From contig JAWLCV010000013.1 in the NCBI GenBank assembly GCA_041686955.1, positions 10,857-74,856 of the forward strand: a DNA stretch of 64,000 nt, in the 5' to 3' direction. The translations under genes were made by a program, and so were the position numbers. The notes below the pieces were generated by a model, which was not told the origin of the DNA, made no database searches, and saw only the letters and a list, made by a program, of their open reading frames with translations. Origin of the DNA: UBA7803 sp041686955 (lineage in GTDB: Bacteria; Pseudomonadota; Gammaproteobacteria; Pseudomonadales; Azotimanducaceae). Shown in pieces: positions 53,082 through 63,023 of this stretch (the first letter of the stretch is position 1; each line of letters starts with the position of its first letter).

Positions 53082-54058
53082 ACCTCCGGCGTCCGCCCAG
53101 CCAGCACGGTGGCGAACACGTCGGCGTCCACGTTGCCGCCGGTGAGCACCGCGGCCACCCGCTTGCCGCCGAGGCGTGCCGCTTCCTGACGGACGGCGGC
53201 GAAGGCCGCGGCCCCCGCCCCTTCCGCCACGTTGTGGGTCGCGCGAAAGAGGTCGCGCATGGCCTGCGCCACCTCGTCGTCGGTCACCTGCACCAGCCGC
53301 GCGGCGCCCCCACGGATGATGGCCAGGGCCTCCGCCGACGGTACCCGGCAGGCGACGCCGTCGGCGAAGGTGCGCGCCGCCTCGGTCTCCACCACGCGGC
53401 CGGCCGCGTAGGACAGGGCGTACGCCGGCGCGCCATTCGAGACGACGCCCACGATCTCGGTGTCGAGCCCGAGCAGATCGCGGGTCCGGATGAGCCCGCA
53501 GATACCGGACCCCATCCCCACCGGCACGTAGACCACATCCAGATCCTTCACTCCGCGCAACAGCTCCAGCGCGTAAGTGGCGACCCCGCGAACCAGCGCC
53601 GGATGAAACGAGGGCGCGAAGCTCAAACCCCGCACGTCCGCCAGACGGGAGGCTTCCACACGAGCGGCATCGAAGTCCGCGCCGTGCACCATGAGCTCGG
53701 CACCCCAGGCCTCCATGGCCAGGTTCTTCTCCCGGCTGTTGCCCTCGGGCACCACCACCACCACGGGCACGCCGTGGCGCCGGGCGGCGAAGGGAATGCT
53801 CTGGCCGTGGTTGCCCCGGGTGGCCGTGATCAGCCCGCGCGGGAGGCGCTGCTGCTGCCGCAGCTCGTCTAAGTAGACCAGCCCGCCGCGGACCTTGAAC
53901 GCGCCGGTGGGGGTGTGGTTCTCGTGCTTGAGCCAGACCTCGCAGCCGATCTCCCGGCACAAGATGGGCCACGCGTATTGGGGCGTGGGCGGCATGACTC
54001 CGTACACCACCTCGGCCGCCTGCTCCAGATCCGCCATGGAAAACTCGACCGCGGCCAT
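53078..54058 (-). CDS. PLP-dependent threonine/serine dehydratase-like enzyme
   Basis: Fold type II PLP enzyme, 326 residues, cytosolic. ENHTPTGAFKVRGG contains the PLP lysine, TATRGNHGQSIPFAARR is the substrate loop, VPVGMGSGICG the phosphate-binding glycine loop, and AAVLTGGNVD the C-terminal pyridine-binding segment. It has no ACT regulatory domain, so it resembles catabolic threonine dehydratase, serine racemase or hydroxyaspartate dehydratase; which one cannot be told. The ATG at 54058 begins MAAVEFSMADLEQA. It is divergent from the SDR gene, with only 85 bases between them. Confidence 0.87.
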   Translation of the reverse strand: MAAVEFSMADLEQAAEVVYGVMPPTPQYAWPILCREIGCEVWLKHENHTPTGAFKVRGGLVYLDELRQQQRLPRGLITATRGNHGQSIPFAARRHGVPVVVVVPEGNSREKNLAMEAWGAELMVHGADFDAARVEASRLADVRGLSFAPSFHPALVRGVATYALELLRGVKDLDVVYVPVGMGSGICGLIRTRDLLGLDTEIVGVVSNGAPAYALSYAAGRVVETEAARTFADGVACRVPSAEALAIIRGGAARLVQVTDDEVAQAMRDLFRATHNVAEGAGAAAFAAVRQEAARLGGKRVAAVLTGGNVDADVFATVLAGRTPEV

Positions 54059-54143
54059 GCTCGCCCCCGCCCAAAACGCCCGACTATAGAATCGCCCGGA
54101 GTAAACGTCTAATGTGGCCGGTACCGAAAACTCAGGGGGGACC

Positions 54144-54917
54144 ATGGAGGTCGCGGACAAGATCGTGGTGGTGACGGGCGGCGCCAGCGGCATCGGCAAG
54201 GCCATGGCGGAGCGTTTTCACCGGGAAGGCGCCGCCAAGGTGGTGGTGGCCGATCTGGACGAGGTGGGCGCCGGGGCGGTGGCCGAAGCCATCGGCGGCT
54301 GGAGCATGGGCGTGGACGTGAGCCGGGAGTCCGACATCGTTCGGCTCATCGAGGAAACCGAGACCCGCTTCGGTCCCATCGACCTGTTCTGCTCCAACGC
54401 CGGCATCGGCATCGGCCGCGGCCTGGACGAGCCGAACGAGGTGTGGCAGAAGATCTGGGAAGTGAACACCATGTCCCACGTCTACGCGGCGCGTCACCTG
54501 GTGCCGCGGATGAAGGCCCGGGGCGGCGGCTATCTCCTCAACACCGCCTCGGCCGCGGGGCTGCTGTCGCAGATCGGCTCGGTGACCTATGCGGTGACCA
54601 AGCACGCGGCGGTGGCGCTGGCAGAGTGGATCGCCATCACCCACGGCCGCGACGGGATCAAGGTTTCGGTGCTGTGCCCTCAGGCGGTGCGCACGCCCAT
54701 GACCGCGGGTGGTCCCGGGGTAGCGGGGGTGGACGGCATGATCGAGCCCGAGGACGCCGCGGAGGCGGTGGTCCAGGCGCTGCGCGACGAGACCTTCCTG
54801 GTGTTGCCGCATCCCACGGTGGGCGAGTACATCAAGCGCAAGACCAGCGACTACGACCGCTGGATTCGCGGCATGCAGCGCCTGCAGGAGCAGTACGTCC
54901 AGGCCGGCCAGGGCTGA
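54144..54917 (+). CDS. Short-chain dehydrogenase/reductase
   Basis: NAD(P)-dependent SDR, 257 residues. KIVVVTGGASGIGKAMAERF is the cofactor motif, FCSNAGIGIG the NNAG element, NTASAAGLLSQIGS contains the catalytic Ser and YAVTKHA the Tyr-Lys pair. PQAVRTPMTAGGPG and the C-terminus are typical of classical SDRs that act on steroids or hydroxyacyl compounds. The ATG at 54144 follows a run of six G; an in-frame GTG lies at 54114. The gene ends five bases before the convergent molybdenum hydroxylase operon's stop. Confidence 0.9.
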   Translation: MEVADKIVVVTGGASGIGKAMAERFHREGAAKVVVADLDEVGAGAVAEAIGGWSMGVDVSRESDIVRLIEETETRFGPIDLFCSNAGIGIGRGLDEPNEVWQKIWEVNTMSHVYAARHLVPRMKARGGGYLLNTASAAGLLSQIGSVTYAVTKHAAVALAEWIAITHGRDGIKVSVLCPQAVRTPMTAGGPGVAGVDGMIEPEDAAEAVVQALRDETFLVLPHPTVGEYIKRKTSDYDRWIRGMQRLQEQYVQAGQG

Positions 54918-54921
54918 GACG

Positions 54922-55728
54922 TCAGCGGGGCTGCACCAGCAGGTCCTGCACGGCGCGCTTCGCCATCACCTTCACGAGGTGCGCCCGGTACTCGGCGGAG
55001 GCGAACAGATCGCTGTTGAATCCCGCGTCGGGCACCTCCACCCCGTCCAGGGCGGCGGGGTCGAGGCCGTCGGCCAGCGCTTCTTCCAGCGCCGTGCCCC
55101 GGAAGGCGCACGGTCCCGCACCGGTGATACCCACCCGCAGGCCGCCGTCGAACTCGGCGACGAGCACCCCGACCACGGCATAGCGGGACGCGGGATGGGG
55201 AAACTTCCGGTACGCCGCCCGCAGCGGCCTGGGGAAGTCGATACGGGTGATGATCTCCCCCGGTTCCAGCGCCGTCTCGAACAGATCCTTGAAATAGTCC
55301 TCTGCGGCGATGGAGCGGCTGTCGGTGTGCACGGTGGCGCCCAGCGCCACCAGCGCCGCCGGGTAATCCGCCGCCGGATCGCTGTTGGCCACCGAGCCCC
55401 CCAAGGTGCCGCGGTTGCGCACCTGGGGATCGCCGATGCACGACGCCAGGTGGGCGAGCACGGGAAGCGCGCGTTTCACGTCCGGGTGGGCCGCCACCTC
55501 CGCGTGCCGGCTGAGCGCGCCCACTCGCAGGGTGCCGTCCTCCACGGCCAGGCCCGTGAGTCCCGGAACCCCGGCCAGGTCGACGACGTCGGAGGGCGCC
55601 GCCAGCCGCTGTTTCATGGTGGGAATGAGGGTCTGGCCGCCGGCCAGGTAGATGCCGTCCTCCGCCTGATGGAACAAGGCCCGCGCTTCTTCCAGGGCCC
55701 GGGGTCGGTGGTACTCGAACGGATACAT
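54922..55728 (-). CDS. Molybdenum hydroxylase FAD-binding subunit (CoxM-like)
   Basis: Medium subunit of an aerobic CO-dehydrogenase/xanthine-dehydrogenase-type complex; carries FAD and passes electrons onward. In 268 residues it shows YLAGGQTLIPTMKQRLA (AGGxS/T-type FAD loop), IGDPQVRNRGTLGGSVANSDPAADYPAAL split across the second FAD loop, and the CO_deh_flav_C domain with YAVVGVLVAEFDGGLRVGITGAG. The ATG at 55728 follows AGGAG. It is the third gene of the coxS-L-M set, 11 bases after the large subunit. Confidence 0.9.
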   Translation of the reverse strand: MYPFEYHRPRALEEARALFHQAEDGIYLAGGQTLIPTMKQRLAAPSDVVDLAGVPGLTGLAVEDGTLRVGALSRHAEVAAHPDVKRALPVLAHLASCIGDPQVRNRGTLGGSVANSDPAADYPAALVALGATVHTDSRSIAAEDYFKDLFETALEPGEIITRIDFPRPLRAAYRKFPHPASRYAVVGVLVAEFDGGLRVGITGAGPCAFRGTALEEALADGLDPAALDGVEVPDAGFNSDLFASAEYRAHLVKVMAKRAVQDLLVQPR

Positions 55729-55739
55729 GGTGCCTCTCC

Positions 55740-58083
55740 TCAGCCGCGCAGGGCGCGCCAGACCTTTTCCGCCGTTGCAGGCATGGGCAGATCGGCGACG
55801 CCCAGGGCATCGGTGACGGCGTTCATCACCGCCGCCGGTGCGCCGATGGCGCCGGCCTCGCCGCAACCTTTCACCCCCAGAGGGTTGTGCGTGCAGGGCG
55901 TGACCGTGGTGTCCACCCGAAAATCCGGCAGATCGTCGGCTCGGGGAATGCAGTAGTCCATGTACGAGCCGGTCTGAAGCTGACCGTACTCGTCGTAGAG
56001 GCCCCGCTCATGAAGCGCCTGCCCCACGCCCTGCGCCACGCCGCCGTGGATCTGGCCGTGCACGATCATGGGGTTGATCACCTTGCCGAAGTCGTCCACC
56101 GCCACGAAGTCCACCAGCTCCACGACCCCGGTCTCCTCGTCCACCTCCACCTCGGCGATGTGGGTGCCCGCCGGAAAGGTGAAGTTCTCCGGGTCGTAGA
56201 ACGCCTTCTCGGACAAGCCCGGCTCCAGATCCTCCGGATAGTTGGCGGGCACGTACGCGGCGAAGGCCACCTCGCCGAAGGACAGGGACTGATTGCTGTC
56301 CCGGACGGTGAAGCGACCGTCGGCGAACTCCACGTCCGCCAGGTCCGCCTCGAGCATGTGAGCGGCGATGCGCCTGCCCTTCTCGACGACCTTGTCCGCC
56401 GCCCGGACCAGAGCCGAGCCGCCCACCGCGAGGGAACGGGACCCGTAGGTACCGAGGCCGAACTCCACCCGGCCGGTGTCGCCGTGCACCACTTCGACGT
56501 CGTCGATGCCGATGCCGAACCGCTCGGCCACCACCTGGGCGAAGGTCGTCTCGTGACCCTGGCCGTGACTGTGGGAGCCGGTGAACACGGTGACGTTCCC
56601 GGTGGGGTTGACCCGGATCTCACCGCTCTCGTACAGCCCCACCCCGGCGCCGAGCTGAATCGCGAGCTTCGACGGCGCCAGGCCGCAGGCCTCGATGTAG
56701 CAGGCGAAACCGATGCCCCGCCGCTTGCCGCGGCGGGCCGCCTCTGCCTTGCGCTCGGGAAACCCGCCGTAGTCGATGAGCGCGAGCGCCTTGTCCAGGC
56801 TCGCCTCGTAGTTGCCGGTGTCGTAGACGAGGGCCACCGGCGTCTCGTAGGGGAAGTCTTCCGGCCGGATGAGGTTCTGCCGCCGCAGATCCGCCGGGTC
56901 GCGGCCGAGCTCGCGGGCGGCGGCCTCGACGATCCGCTCCACCACGTAGGTGGCCTCGGGCCGGCCGGCGCCGCGATAGGCGTCCACCGGCGCGGTGTTG
57001 GTGTAGACGCCGTGGACCTTGACGAAGATGTTGGGCGTCTTGTACTGCCCGGCCATGAGGGTGCCGTAAAGGTACGTGGGCACCGACGAGCCGAACAGCG
57101 AGAGGTAGGCGCCGAGGTTCGCGGTTGTGTGCACCTCGAGCGCCACGAACCGCCCGTGTTCGTCCAACCCCAGCTCCGCATGGGTCACGTGATCCCGGCC
57201 GTGCGCGTCGGCGAGAAACGACTCGCTGCGTTCCGCCTTCCACTTCACCGGCCGCCCCACCCGGCGCGCGGCCCACAGCACGGCGGTCTCTTCGGCGTAT
57301 ACGGGAATCTTCGAGCCGAACCCGCCGCCCACGTCCGGGGCCACCACGCGCAGCTTGTGCTCCGGCGCCACCCCCACGAAGGCGGAGAGCACCAGTCGCT
57401 CGAGATGGGGGTTCTGACTGGTGGTGTAGAGAACGTGCTCCCCCGTGCCCGGGTCGTGGACACCCAGGGCCGCCCGCGGCTCCATGGCATTGGGGATGAG
57501 TCGGTTGTTCACCAGGTCGAGCCGCGTCACGTGGGCGGCGCCGGCCAGCGCCGTCTCCGTGGCCGACTGGTCCCCCAGCACCCACTCGTAGGCCAGATTG
57601 CGCGCGACGCCTTCGTGGATCGCCTCGGATTCCATGGCCAGCGCCGGGTCCACCACGGCCGGGCGCTCCTCGAACTCCGCCACCACCAGCTCCGCCGCCC
57701 GCCAGGCCGTGGCGAGGTCTTCGGCCACCACCAGACCGTACGGCTCGCCCACGTAGTTCACCACGCCGTGGGCCAGCGGCGGATGCGGCGCAGCGACCAT
57801 GTCGCTGCCGTCACTCTGCTTCACCAGCCAACCGCAGGGCAGGTCACCCAGCCCATCCGCCGCCATGTCCCGTCCCGTGAGCACCGCCAGGACCCCCGGA
57901 ACAGCCGCCGCCTCGGCTGTGTCGATGGAAACGATCCGGGCCCGGGCGTGGGGCGAGCGCAGGAACACCGCGTGCACCTGGCCCGGCATGCTGATGTCGT
58001 CGGTGTAACGTCCCCGCCCGGTGATGAAGCGCAGATCTTCCTTGCGCCGCACCGAGGCCCCGATGCCGGAACCCGCCACTGCC

Positions 58084-58091
<8 letters not shown>
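55740..58091 (-). CDS. Molybdenum hydroxylase large subunit (CoxL-like, form II)
   Basis: Molybdopterin-cytosine-dinucleotide-binding catalytic subunit, 783 residues. GVVNYVGEPYGLVVAE, VAPDVGGGFGSK (the Q/MGGG-type loop), GSHSHGQGHETTFAQV and NPLGVKGCGEAGAIGAP with the catalytic Glu are present. The active-site loop reads AYRGAGR; true CO dehydrogenase (form I) has AYxCSFR, so this is a form II or BMS-type enzyme and probably oxidises an aldehyde, purine or aromatic N-heterocycle, not CO. The ATG at 58091 overlaps the small-subunit stop by 8 bases. Confidence 0.92.
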
Positions 58092-58563
<472 letters not shown>

Positions 58564-58623
58564 GCTGCTTCCTCGTTCACTCACTCTGGAACAGAGCGCA
58601 GGCCGCAGCGCCCGGCGAACCGC

Positions 58624-59244
58624 CTACAGCGCGAACAGCATCGCCAGCAGCAGCGCGACGAACGCCAGCACCCACATCACCCATCTCCCCCCGGATTCGT
58701 ACCGCCTCGGCCCGGGTTGCTCCGGCCCGCCACCGGTGGCCTCGGCCGCGCCCTGGCGCGGCGCCTCCGTCCCGGCCGGCGGCCGCTCGGCCTCCACCGC
58801 CTCACCACCCTCCATCTCGCGGGCGAAGCTGGCGAAGAAGTCGTCGGCCATCTTGCGCGCGGCGCCGTCGATGAGCCGGGAGCCCACCTGCGCCAGCTTA
58901 CCGCCCACGCTGGCGCGGATGGCGTAGCGCAGCAGGGTCTCCTCCGATGCCCCGGAAAGCCGCACGTCGGCGTTGCCCCTGGCGAAGCCGGCGGGGCCGC
59001 CCTTGACTCGAGCGCTGATGGTGTAGCTTTCCGGTGGAACGACGTTCTCGAGTTCGAGCTCGGCGTCGAAGGTGGCGCGCACGGGGCCCACCTTGGCCTT
59101 GATTCTGGCGGCGAAGCGGTCGTCGTCGAGACGTTCCATGGACTCGCAGCCGTCGAGGCAGCGACACAGCACGTCCGGGTCGTTCAGGGCGCCCCAGACG
59201 GCCTCGCGACTCGCGGCGATCCGGTACTCACCGGATTGTTCCAT
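58624..59244 (-). CDS. CoxG-like SRPBCC protein with C-terminal membrane anchor
   Basis: A 206-residue protein related to carbon monoxide dehydrogenase subunit G. The SRPBCC domain runs from YRIAASREAVWGALNDPDVL through CRCLDGCESMERL to LAQVGSRLIDGAARKMADDFF. A Pro/Glu-rich linker follows, and one TM helix, WVMWVLAFVALLLAML, ends the protein. CoxG is known to tether the CO dehydrogenase to the membrane, so the same anchor role is likely here. The ATG at 59244 follows GGGAGGAG. It leads the operon and faces the MarR gene. Confidence 0.87.
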   Translation of the reverse strand: MEQSGEYRIAASREAVWGALNDPDVLCRCLDGCESMERLDDDRFAARIKAKVGPVRATFDAELELENVVPPESYTISARVKGGPAGFARGNADVRLSGASEETLLRYAIRASVGGKLAQVGSRLIDGAARKMADDFFASFAREMEGGEAVEAERPPAGTEAPRQGAAEATGGGPEQPGPRRYESGGRWVMWVLAFVALLLAMLFAL

Positions 59245-59319
59245 TTCCGTACTCCTCCCTCGGGGAGAGATTGGCACGGTTCAGGGCGGAGGGGCAATGG
59301 GGCGAACCCGGACGATTAA

Positions 59320-59344
59320 TCGCACCTGTGACTGCGAAATCGCA
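59320..59344. promoter_or_regulatory. Candidate MarR operator: three TCGCA/TGCGA half-sites
   Basis: TCGCA-N8-TGCGA-N2-TCGCA lies in the 206-base divergent region between the coxG-like and marR genes. The last two half-sites form the perfect palindrome TGCGA-AA-TCGCA (59333-59344). Position and symmetry suggest a site for the adjacent regulator. Confidence 0.45.
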
Positions 59345-59450
59345 ATGCATGCTGTTGCCAGTAACTTGCCTTTAAGAAACAATGAGTTGGTCTGGGCGCG
59401 TAACTTCCCGATGCCCGCTCCTGGGGTGTCTCAACCACGAAGGTTCGATC

Positions 59451-59945
59451 ATGGAAGACCAACCCCCCGAAGTCCTCATGCGAGGCCTGCTGCGTGCCTA
59501 TTACTGGATGGACGAGAGCCTGCAGAACGGGCTCATCCAGGCCGGCTTCCAGCCCCGCACGCGGACTCAGACCATGATCCTCATCAACATCTCCAACGGC
59601 ATCACCCGCGCCGCCGAGCTCGCCCGGGTGCTGGGGGTGAGCCGGCAGGCGATCCAGCAGCAGATCAACGAGCTGGAGCGGGACGATCTGGTGACTCAGA
59701 TTCCGGACCCCGAAGACCGCCGAGCCAACCGCATCGTCTTCAGCGAGCGCGGCTCCAAGCTCATCAACGCGGCACTGGCGAGTCTGCGGCAGGCGGAACA
59801 AGCCCTGGCCATGCGGCTCGGCTACGACACGGTGCGGAATCTGCGCAACGCGCTCACCGCGGATTGGGGTGAAGTGATCGGCGGGCAACACCCGCGCGGA
59901 CGCAAACGCTCCGTGGGCGAGCGGAGCGGCGGCAGCACGGGCTGA
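59451..59945 (+). CDS. MarR-family transcriptional regulator
   Basis: A 164-residue winged-helix regulator. TQTMILINISNGITRAAELARVLGVSRQAIQQQINELERDDLV covers the recognition region of residues 42-84, followed by the wing IPDPEDRRANRIVFSERG, which keeps the family DxRxxR-like motif. The ATG at 59451 follows AAGG. It is divergent from the molybdenum hydroxylase operon and is the likely ligand-responsive repressor of it. The C-terminal tail RGRKRSVGERSGGSTG is basic and probably disordered. Confidence 0.9.
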   Translation: MEDQPPEVLMRGLLRAYYWMDESLQNGLIQAGFQPRTRTQTMILINISNGITRAAELARVLGVSRQAIQQQINELERDDLVTQIPDPEDRRANRIVFSERGSKLINAALASLRQAEQALAMRLGYDTVRNLRNALTADWGEVIGGQHPRGRKRSVGERSGGSTG

Positions 59946-60096
59946 ATCTCCGCGCGCCGGCCCGGGCCCGGCGCACCTTCCCCGGCAATCCCCCGAAGCG
60001 TGACCACCTTCACGCCCCGAACGTGCCCCAAGCCCGGACGTTGCGAGCGATTCCTCATACGCTCGGACCATCGGCAACTCCGTTTGAGAGCTTTTC

Positions 60097-61971
60097 ATGG
60101 GTGCGATGCTTCGCCCAGCGGCCAATCTGCTCGGCGCGACGATGGCGCTTGCGCTGCTGGGTATCCTACTGCTGGTGTCCAGTGGCAGCGACGACCGCCG
60201 CCAGCAGCTGCTGGACTACGGTCTGCGCGAGATCAGGGAGATGGGCAGCGCCATGCAGTCCGAGGTGGTGACCGCCGACGGGCTGGAACTGGACGTGAGC
60301 GAGCGATTCCGCGCGCTCGGGCTCGCTTTCGATACGGTGGTCGGGCAGCTCGACGAACTCGCCGGTAGCCTGCAGGGCGACGATCAGGCGCCGCTGCATT
60401 GGCCGCGGACGCTGGCATTCGATCTCTTCAACTCCATAGACGACGCCGCCTCCCGCCGCGTCGCGCCGGACGAGCTTGCGGGACAGCTGTCGCGTCTCCT
60501 GGCGGATGGACGGACGCTGCGTGACTCGGTGGCTGCGTTCTCGCAGGCGCAGCGGCGCTATCTCGAGCAGCGGGAAGCGGTCCAGGCTCAGGGGCGCGAC
60601 CTGGTGCGCGAGCTGCGCCAGCGCGGCCAGTCGGCGGCAGCGGACACCGCCTTCGCCGGGGTGCAGCAGGCGCTGGACCGGATCCGCCGAGTGGTGGCAG
60701 CCGATACCTCGGCGGTGGAGACCACCCTGCAACGGTTGCGGGAAATCACGGTGCCCCAGGATGCTCTGAGCGCCGACCTGCGCGAGCTCACCGCCGCGAT
60801 CTCGAATCTGCTGGCGCTTCGGCTGGAGGTGAACGAGCATCTCGGTGCGATCTCCGCAAGCAGCTTCCCCGGCCGCGCGGACGAGCTCAGGGAGATCGTG
60901 GGTGGGGATTACCTCTACACCCTGCACACGGTCGGCGACGCCCGGGCGCTGCTCAACGTGTACACGCTGCTGATGCTGATCATCCTGGTGTACTTCGGCA
61001 TCCGCCTTCAGCACAGCCACCGCGTGCTCAACCGCTCCCATGCCCTGCTCGAAGAACGCGTCAAGGAACGGACCCAGGAGCTGGAGTCCGCGTACGACGA
61101 CCTCAAGGAATCCCAGGTTCAGCTCGTTCAGGCGGAAAAGATGTCTTCGCTCGGCCAGCTCGTGGCCGGCGTCGTGCACGAGATCAATACGCCCCTGCTC
61201 TACGTCATGAACAACACCGACATGACTCACGAGTCCATCGTCGAGGTACAACGGGACCTCGAGCCGGTGCGCACCCTGCTGCATTGCCTGAAGCAGCCGG
61301 AGCTGGACAAGAATCAGGTCAAGGCGGCGCTCGAGAACCTACGAAGCACCATGGACGTGGAGGCTCTCGACGAAAGCCTCTCGGAGGTCGCCTCCCTCAC
61401 CACCGACAGCCAGGAAGGCCTTCGCGACATCGACGAGCTGGTCAAGAGTCTCAAGGACTTCTCGCGGCTGGATCGGGCCACCTACGACCGCTTCGACGTT
61501 CGCGACGGCCTGGAGAAGACCCTGCTGATCACCAAGAACCTGCTCAAGTACGGCATCGTCGTGGACCGCGAGTTCCAGGAGGTGCCGGAGATACTCTGCG
61601 CGCCTTCCCGGGTCAATCAGGTGTTCATCAACCTGATCACGAACGCGGCTCAGGCCATGGACGGCGAGGGGACGCTGCGCATCGCCACCTACGCCGACGG
61701 CGACGGCTGGGTGCACGTGGAGATTCGCGACACCGGATGCGGGATTCCCGAGGAGAACCTGGCGAAGGTGATGGATCCCTTCTTCACCACCAAGCCGGTG
61801 GGTCAGGGTACCGGGCTCGGGCTGTCCATCGTGCGCAAGATCATGGATGAGCACGGCGGTACCCTGCTCATCGATTCCAAGGAAGGCGTGGGCACCAAGA
61901 TCACCTTGAGCTTCCCCATCGAGGGAGCCACTGGCGAGACCAGCCCCGCAGACGAAGCGGAGGCCGCATGA
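60097..61971 (+). CDS. Membrane sensor histidine kinase
   Basis: Two-component kinase, 624 residues. TM1 is near residues 10-28, a long helical periplasmic or extracytoplasmic region follows to about 285, and TM2 is YTLLMLIILVYFGI. A coiled coil HALLEERVKERTQELESAYDDL leads into SSLGQLVAGVVHEINTPL, where His is the phosphoacceptor. The HATPase domain shows FINLITNAAQAMD (N box), IRDTGCGIPEENL and GQGTGLGLSIV. The ATG at 60097 lacks a strong ribosome site. It is coupled to the response regulator by an ATGATG overlap. Confidence 0.9.
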   Translation: MGAMLRPAANLLGATMALALLGILLLVSSGSDDRRQQLLDYGLREIREMGSAMQSEVVTADGLELDVSERFRALGLAFDTVVGQLDELAGSLQGDDQAPLHWPRTLAFDLFNSIDDAASRRVAPDELAGQLSRLLADGRTLRDSVAAFSQAQRRYLEQREAVQAQGRDLVRELRQRGQSAAADTAFAGVQQALDRIRRVVAADTSAVETTLQRLREITVPQDALSADLRELTAAISNLLALRLEVNEHLGAISASSFPGRADELREIVGGDYLYTLHTVGDARALLNVYTLLMLIILVYFGIRLQHSHRVLNRSHALLEERVKERTQELESAYDDLKESQVQLVQAEKMSSLGQLVAGVVHEINTPLLYVMNNTDMTHESIVEVQRDLEPVRTLLHCLKQPELDKNQVKAALENLRSTMDVEALDESLSEVASLTTDSQEGLRDIDELVKSLKDFSRLDRATYDRFDVRDGLEKTLLITKNLLKYGIVVDREFQEVPEILCAPSRVNQVFINLITNAAQAMDGEGTLRIATYADGDGWVHVEIRDTGCGIPEENLAKVMDPFFTTKPVGQGTGLGLSIVRKIMDEHGGTLLIDSKEGVGTKITLSFPIEGATGETSPADEAEAA

Positions 61972-63023
61972 TGGAGGCAGCCCGACGGGCCAACGTAATG
62001 TTCGTGGACGATGAGCCGCGGGTGCTCACGTCGATGCGGGCCCTGTTCCGCCGCGACTACAACGTCCATCTCGCCAACTCCGGAGACCAGGCTCTGGCGC
62101 TGCTCGATCAGGCGGACATGGACGTGATCGTCTCCGACCAACGCATGCCCGGGATGACCGGCGTGGACGTGCTGAAGGCCTGCAAGGAGCGCGCGCCCCG
62201 CGCCATGCGCATCCTGCTGACGGGCTACGCGGACAAGGACGCCATAACGGCGAGCATCAACGACGGCGAAGTTTTCCGCTATCTCACCAAGCCCTGCGCC
62301 CGGGAGACGCTACGGGAGACCGTGGCGCTGGCGGTCAGCGCCGCGGGAATCGCCCCGCCGGCGGCCTCGCCCGATGCAACGCCGCAGGCCGAGGGGGCGG
62401 CGGTCGAGTCAGGCAGTCCTGGCGCGGGTGCGGCCGCCCCGCGACCGGCTGCCGCCGAGGCGGCCGCTCCGGCGGGCAGCGCCGCGGCCGCGGCAGCCGG
62501 ACCGGTCGATCTGGTGGTGCTCTCGAGCGACCCCGGCTTCACCGGCGCGCTCGAGCAGGCCCTCGATGGGCGCCATCGTCTGCACGTGGTGACCGACGTC
62601 AAGGAAGCCGTTCCGGTGCTGGAGGCCCACGCGGTGGGTGTCCTCATCACGGACATCGCGGTGCATGGGGACGAGATTCAGGCGCTCACCGCGGAGCTCA
62701 AGCACTACGTGCCCGAGCTCGTCACCATCGTCGCGAGCGACCACTCGGACGCGCACCGCCTCATCGATCTGATCAACGGCGGGCAGGTCTTCCGATTCCT
62801 GCTGAAGCCCATCAAGCCCAAACAGACCGCCATCTGGATCGATTCCGCGGTGAGCAAACACCTGGATCTGATTCGGAATCCGGACCTGGTGGCCCGCCAC
62901 GCCGTCTCGCCCCCCAGCTCGCTGCGGCGGCTCGGCGAAGGTCTGGTGAAGAGCATGACGGACCGTTTTCTGCGACTCCGGGACCGCGGAGCGCTCGGTG
63001 CCAGCGGAGGCTCCAGAACATGA
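61968..63023 (+). CDS. Response regulator with two receiver-like domains
   Basis: A 351-residue signalling protein without a DNA-binding or enzymatic output domain. The N-terminal receiver has VMFVDDEPRVL, the phosphorylatable Asp in VIVSDQRMPGMTG, LLTGYAD and the Lys in YLTKP, as in RpfG-type receivers. An Ala/Pro linker (about 128-180) joins a second receiver-like domain with VVLSSDPGF, VLITDIAVHGDE and FRFLLKPIKP; its acidic pocket is reduced, so it may be degenerate. The start overlaps the kinase stop, and its stop overlaps the next gene in ATGA, making a three-gene unit. Confidence 0.87.
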   Translation: MMEAARRANVMFVDDEPRVLTSMRALFRRDYNVHLANSGDQALALLDQADMDVIVSDQRMPGMTGVDVLKACKERAPRAMRILLTGYADKDAITASINDGEVFRYLTKPCARETLRETVALAVSAAGIAPPAASPDATPQAEGAAVESGSPGAGAAAPRPAAAEAAAPAGSAAAAAAGPVDLVVLSSDPGFTGALEQALDGRHRLHVVTDVKEAVPVLEAHAVGVLITDIAVHGDEIQALTAELKHYVPELVTIVASDHSDAHRLIDLINGGQVFRFLLKPIKPKQTAIWIDSAVSKHLDLIRNPDLVARHAVSPPSSLRRLGEGLVKSMTDRFLRLRDRGALGASGGSRT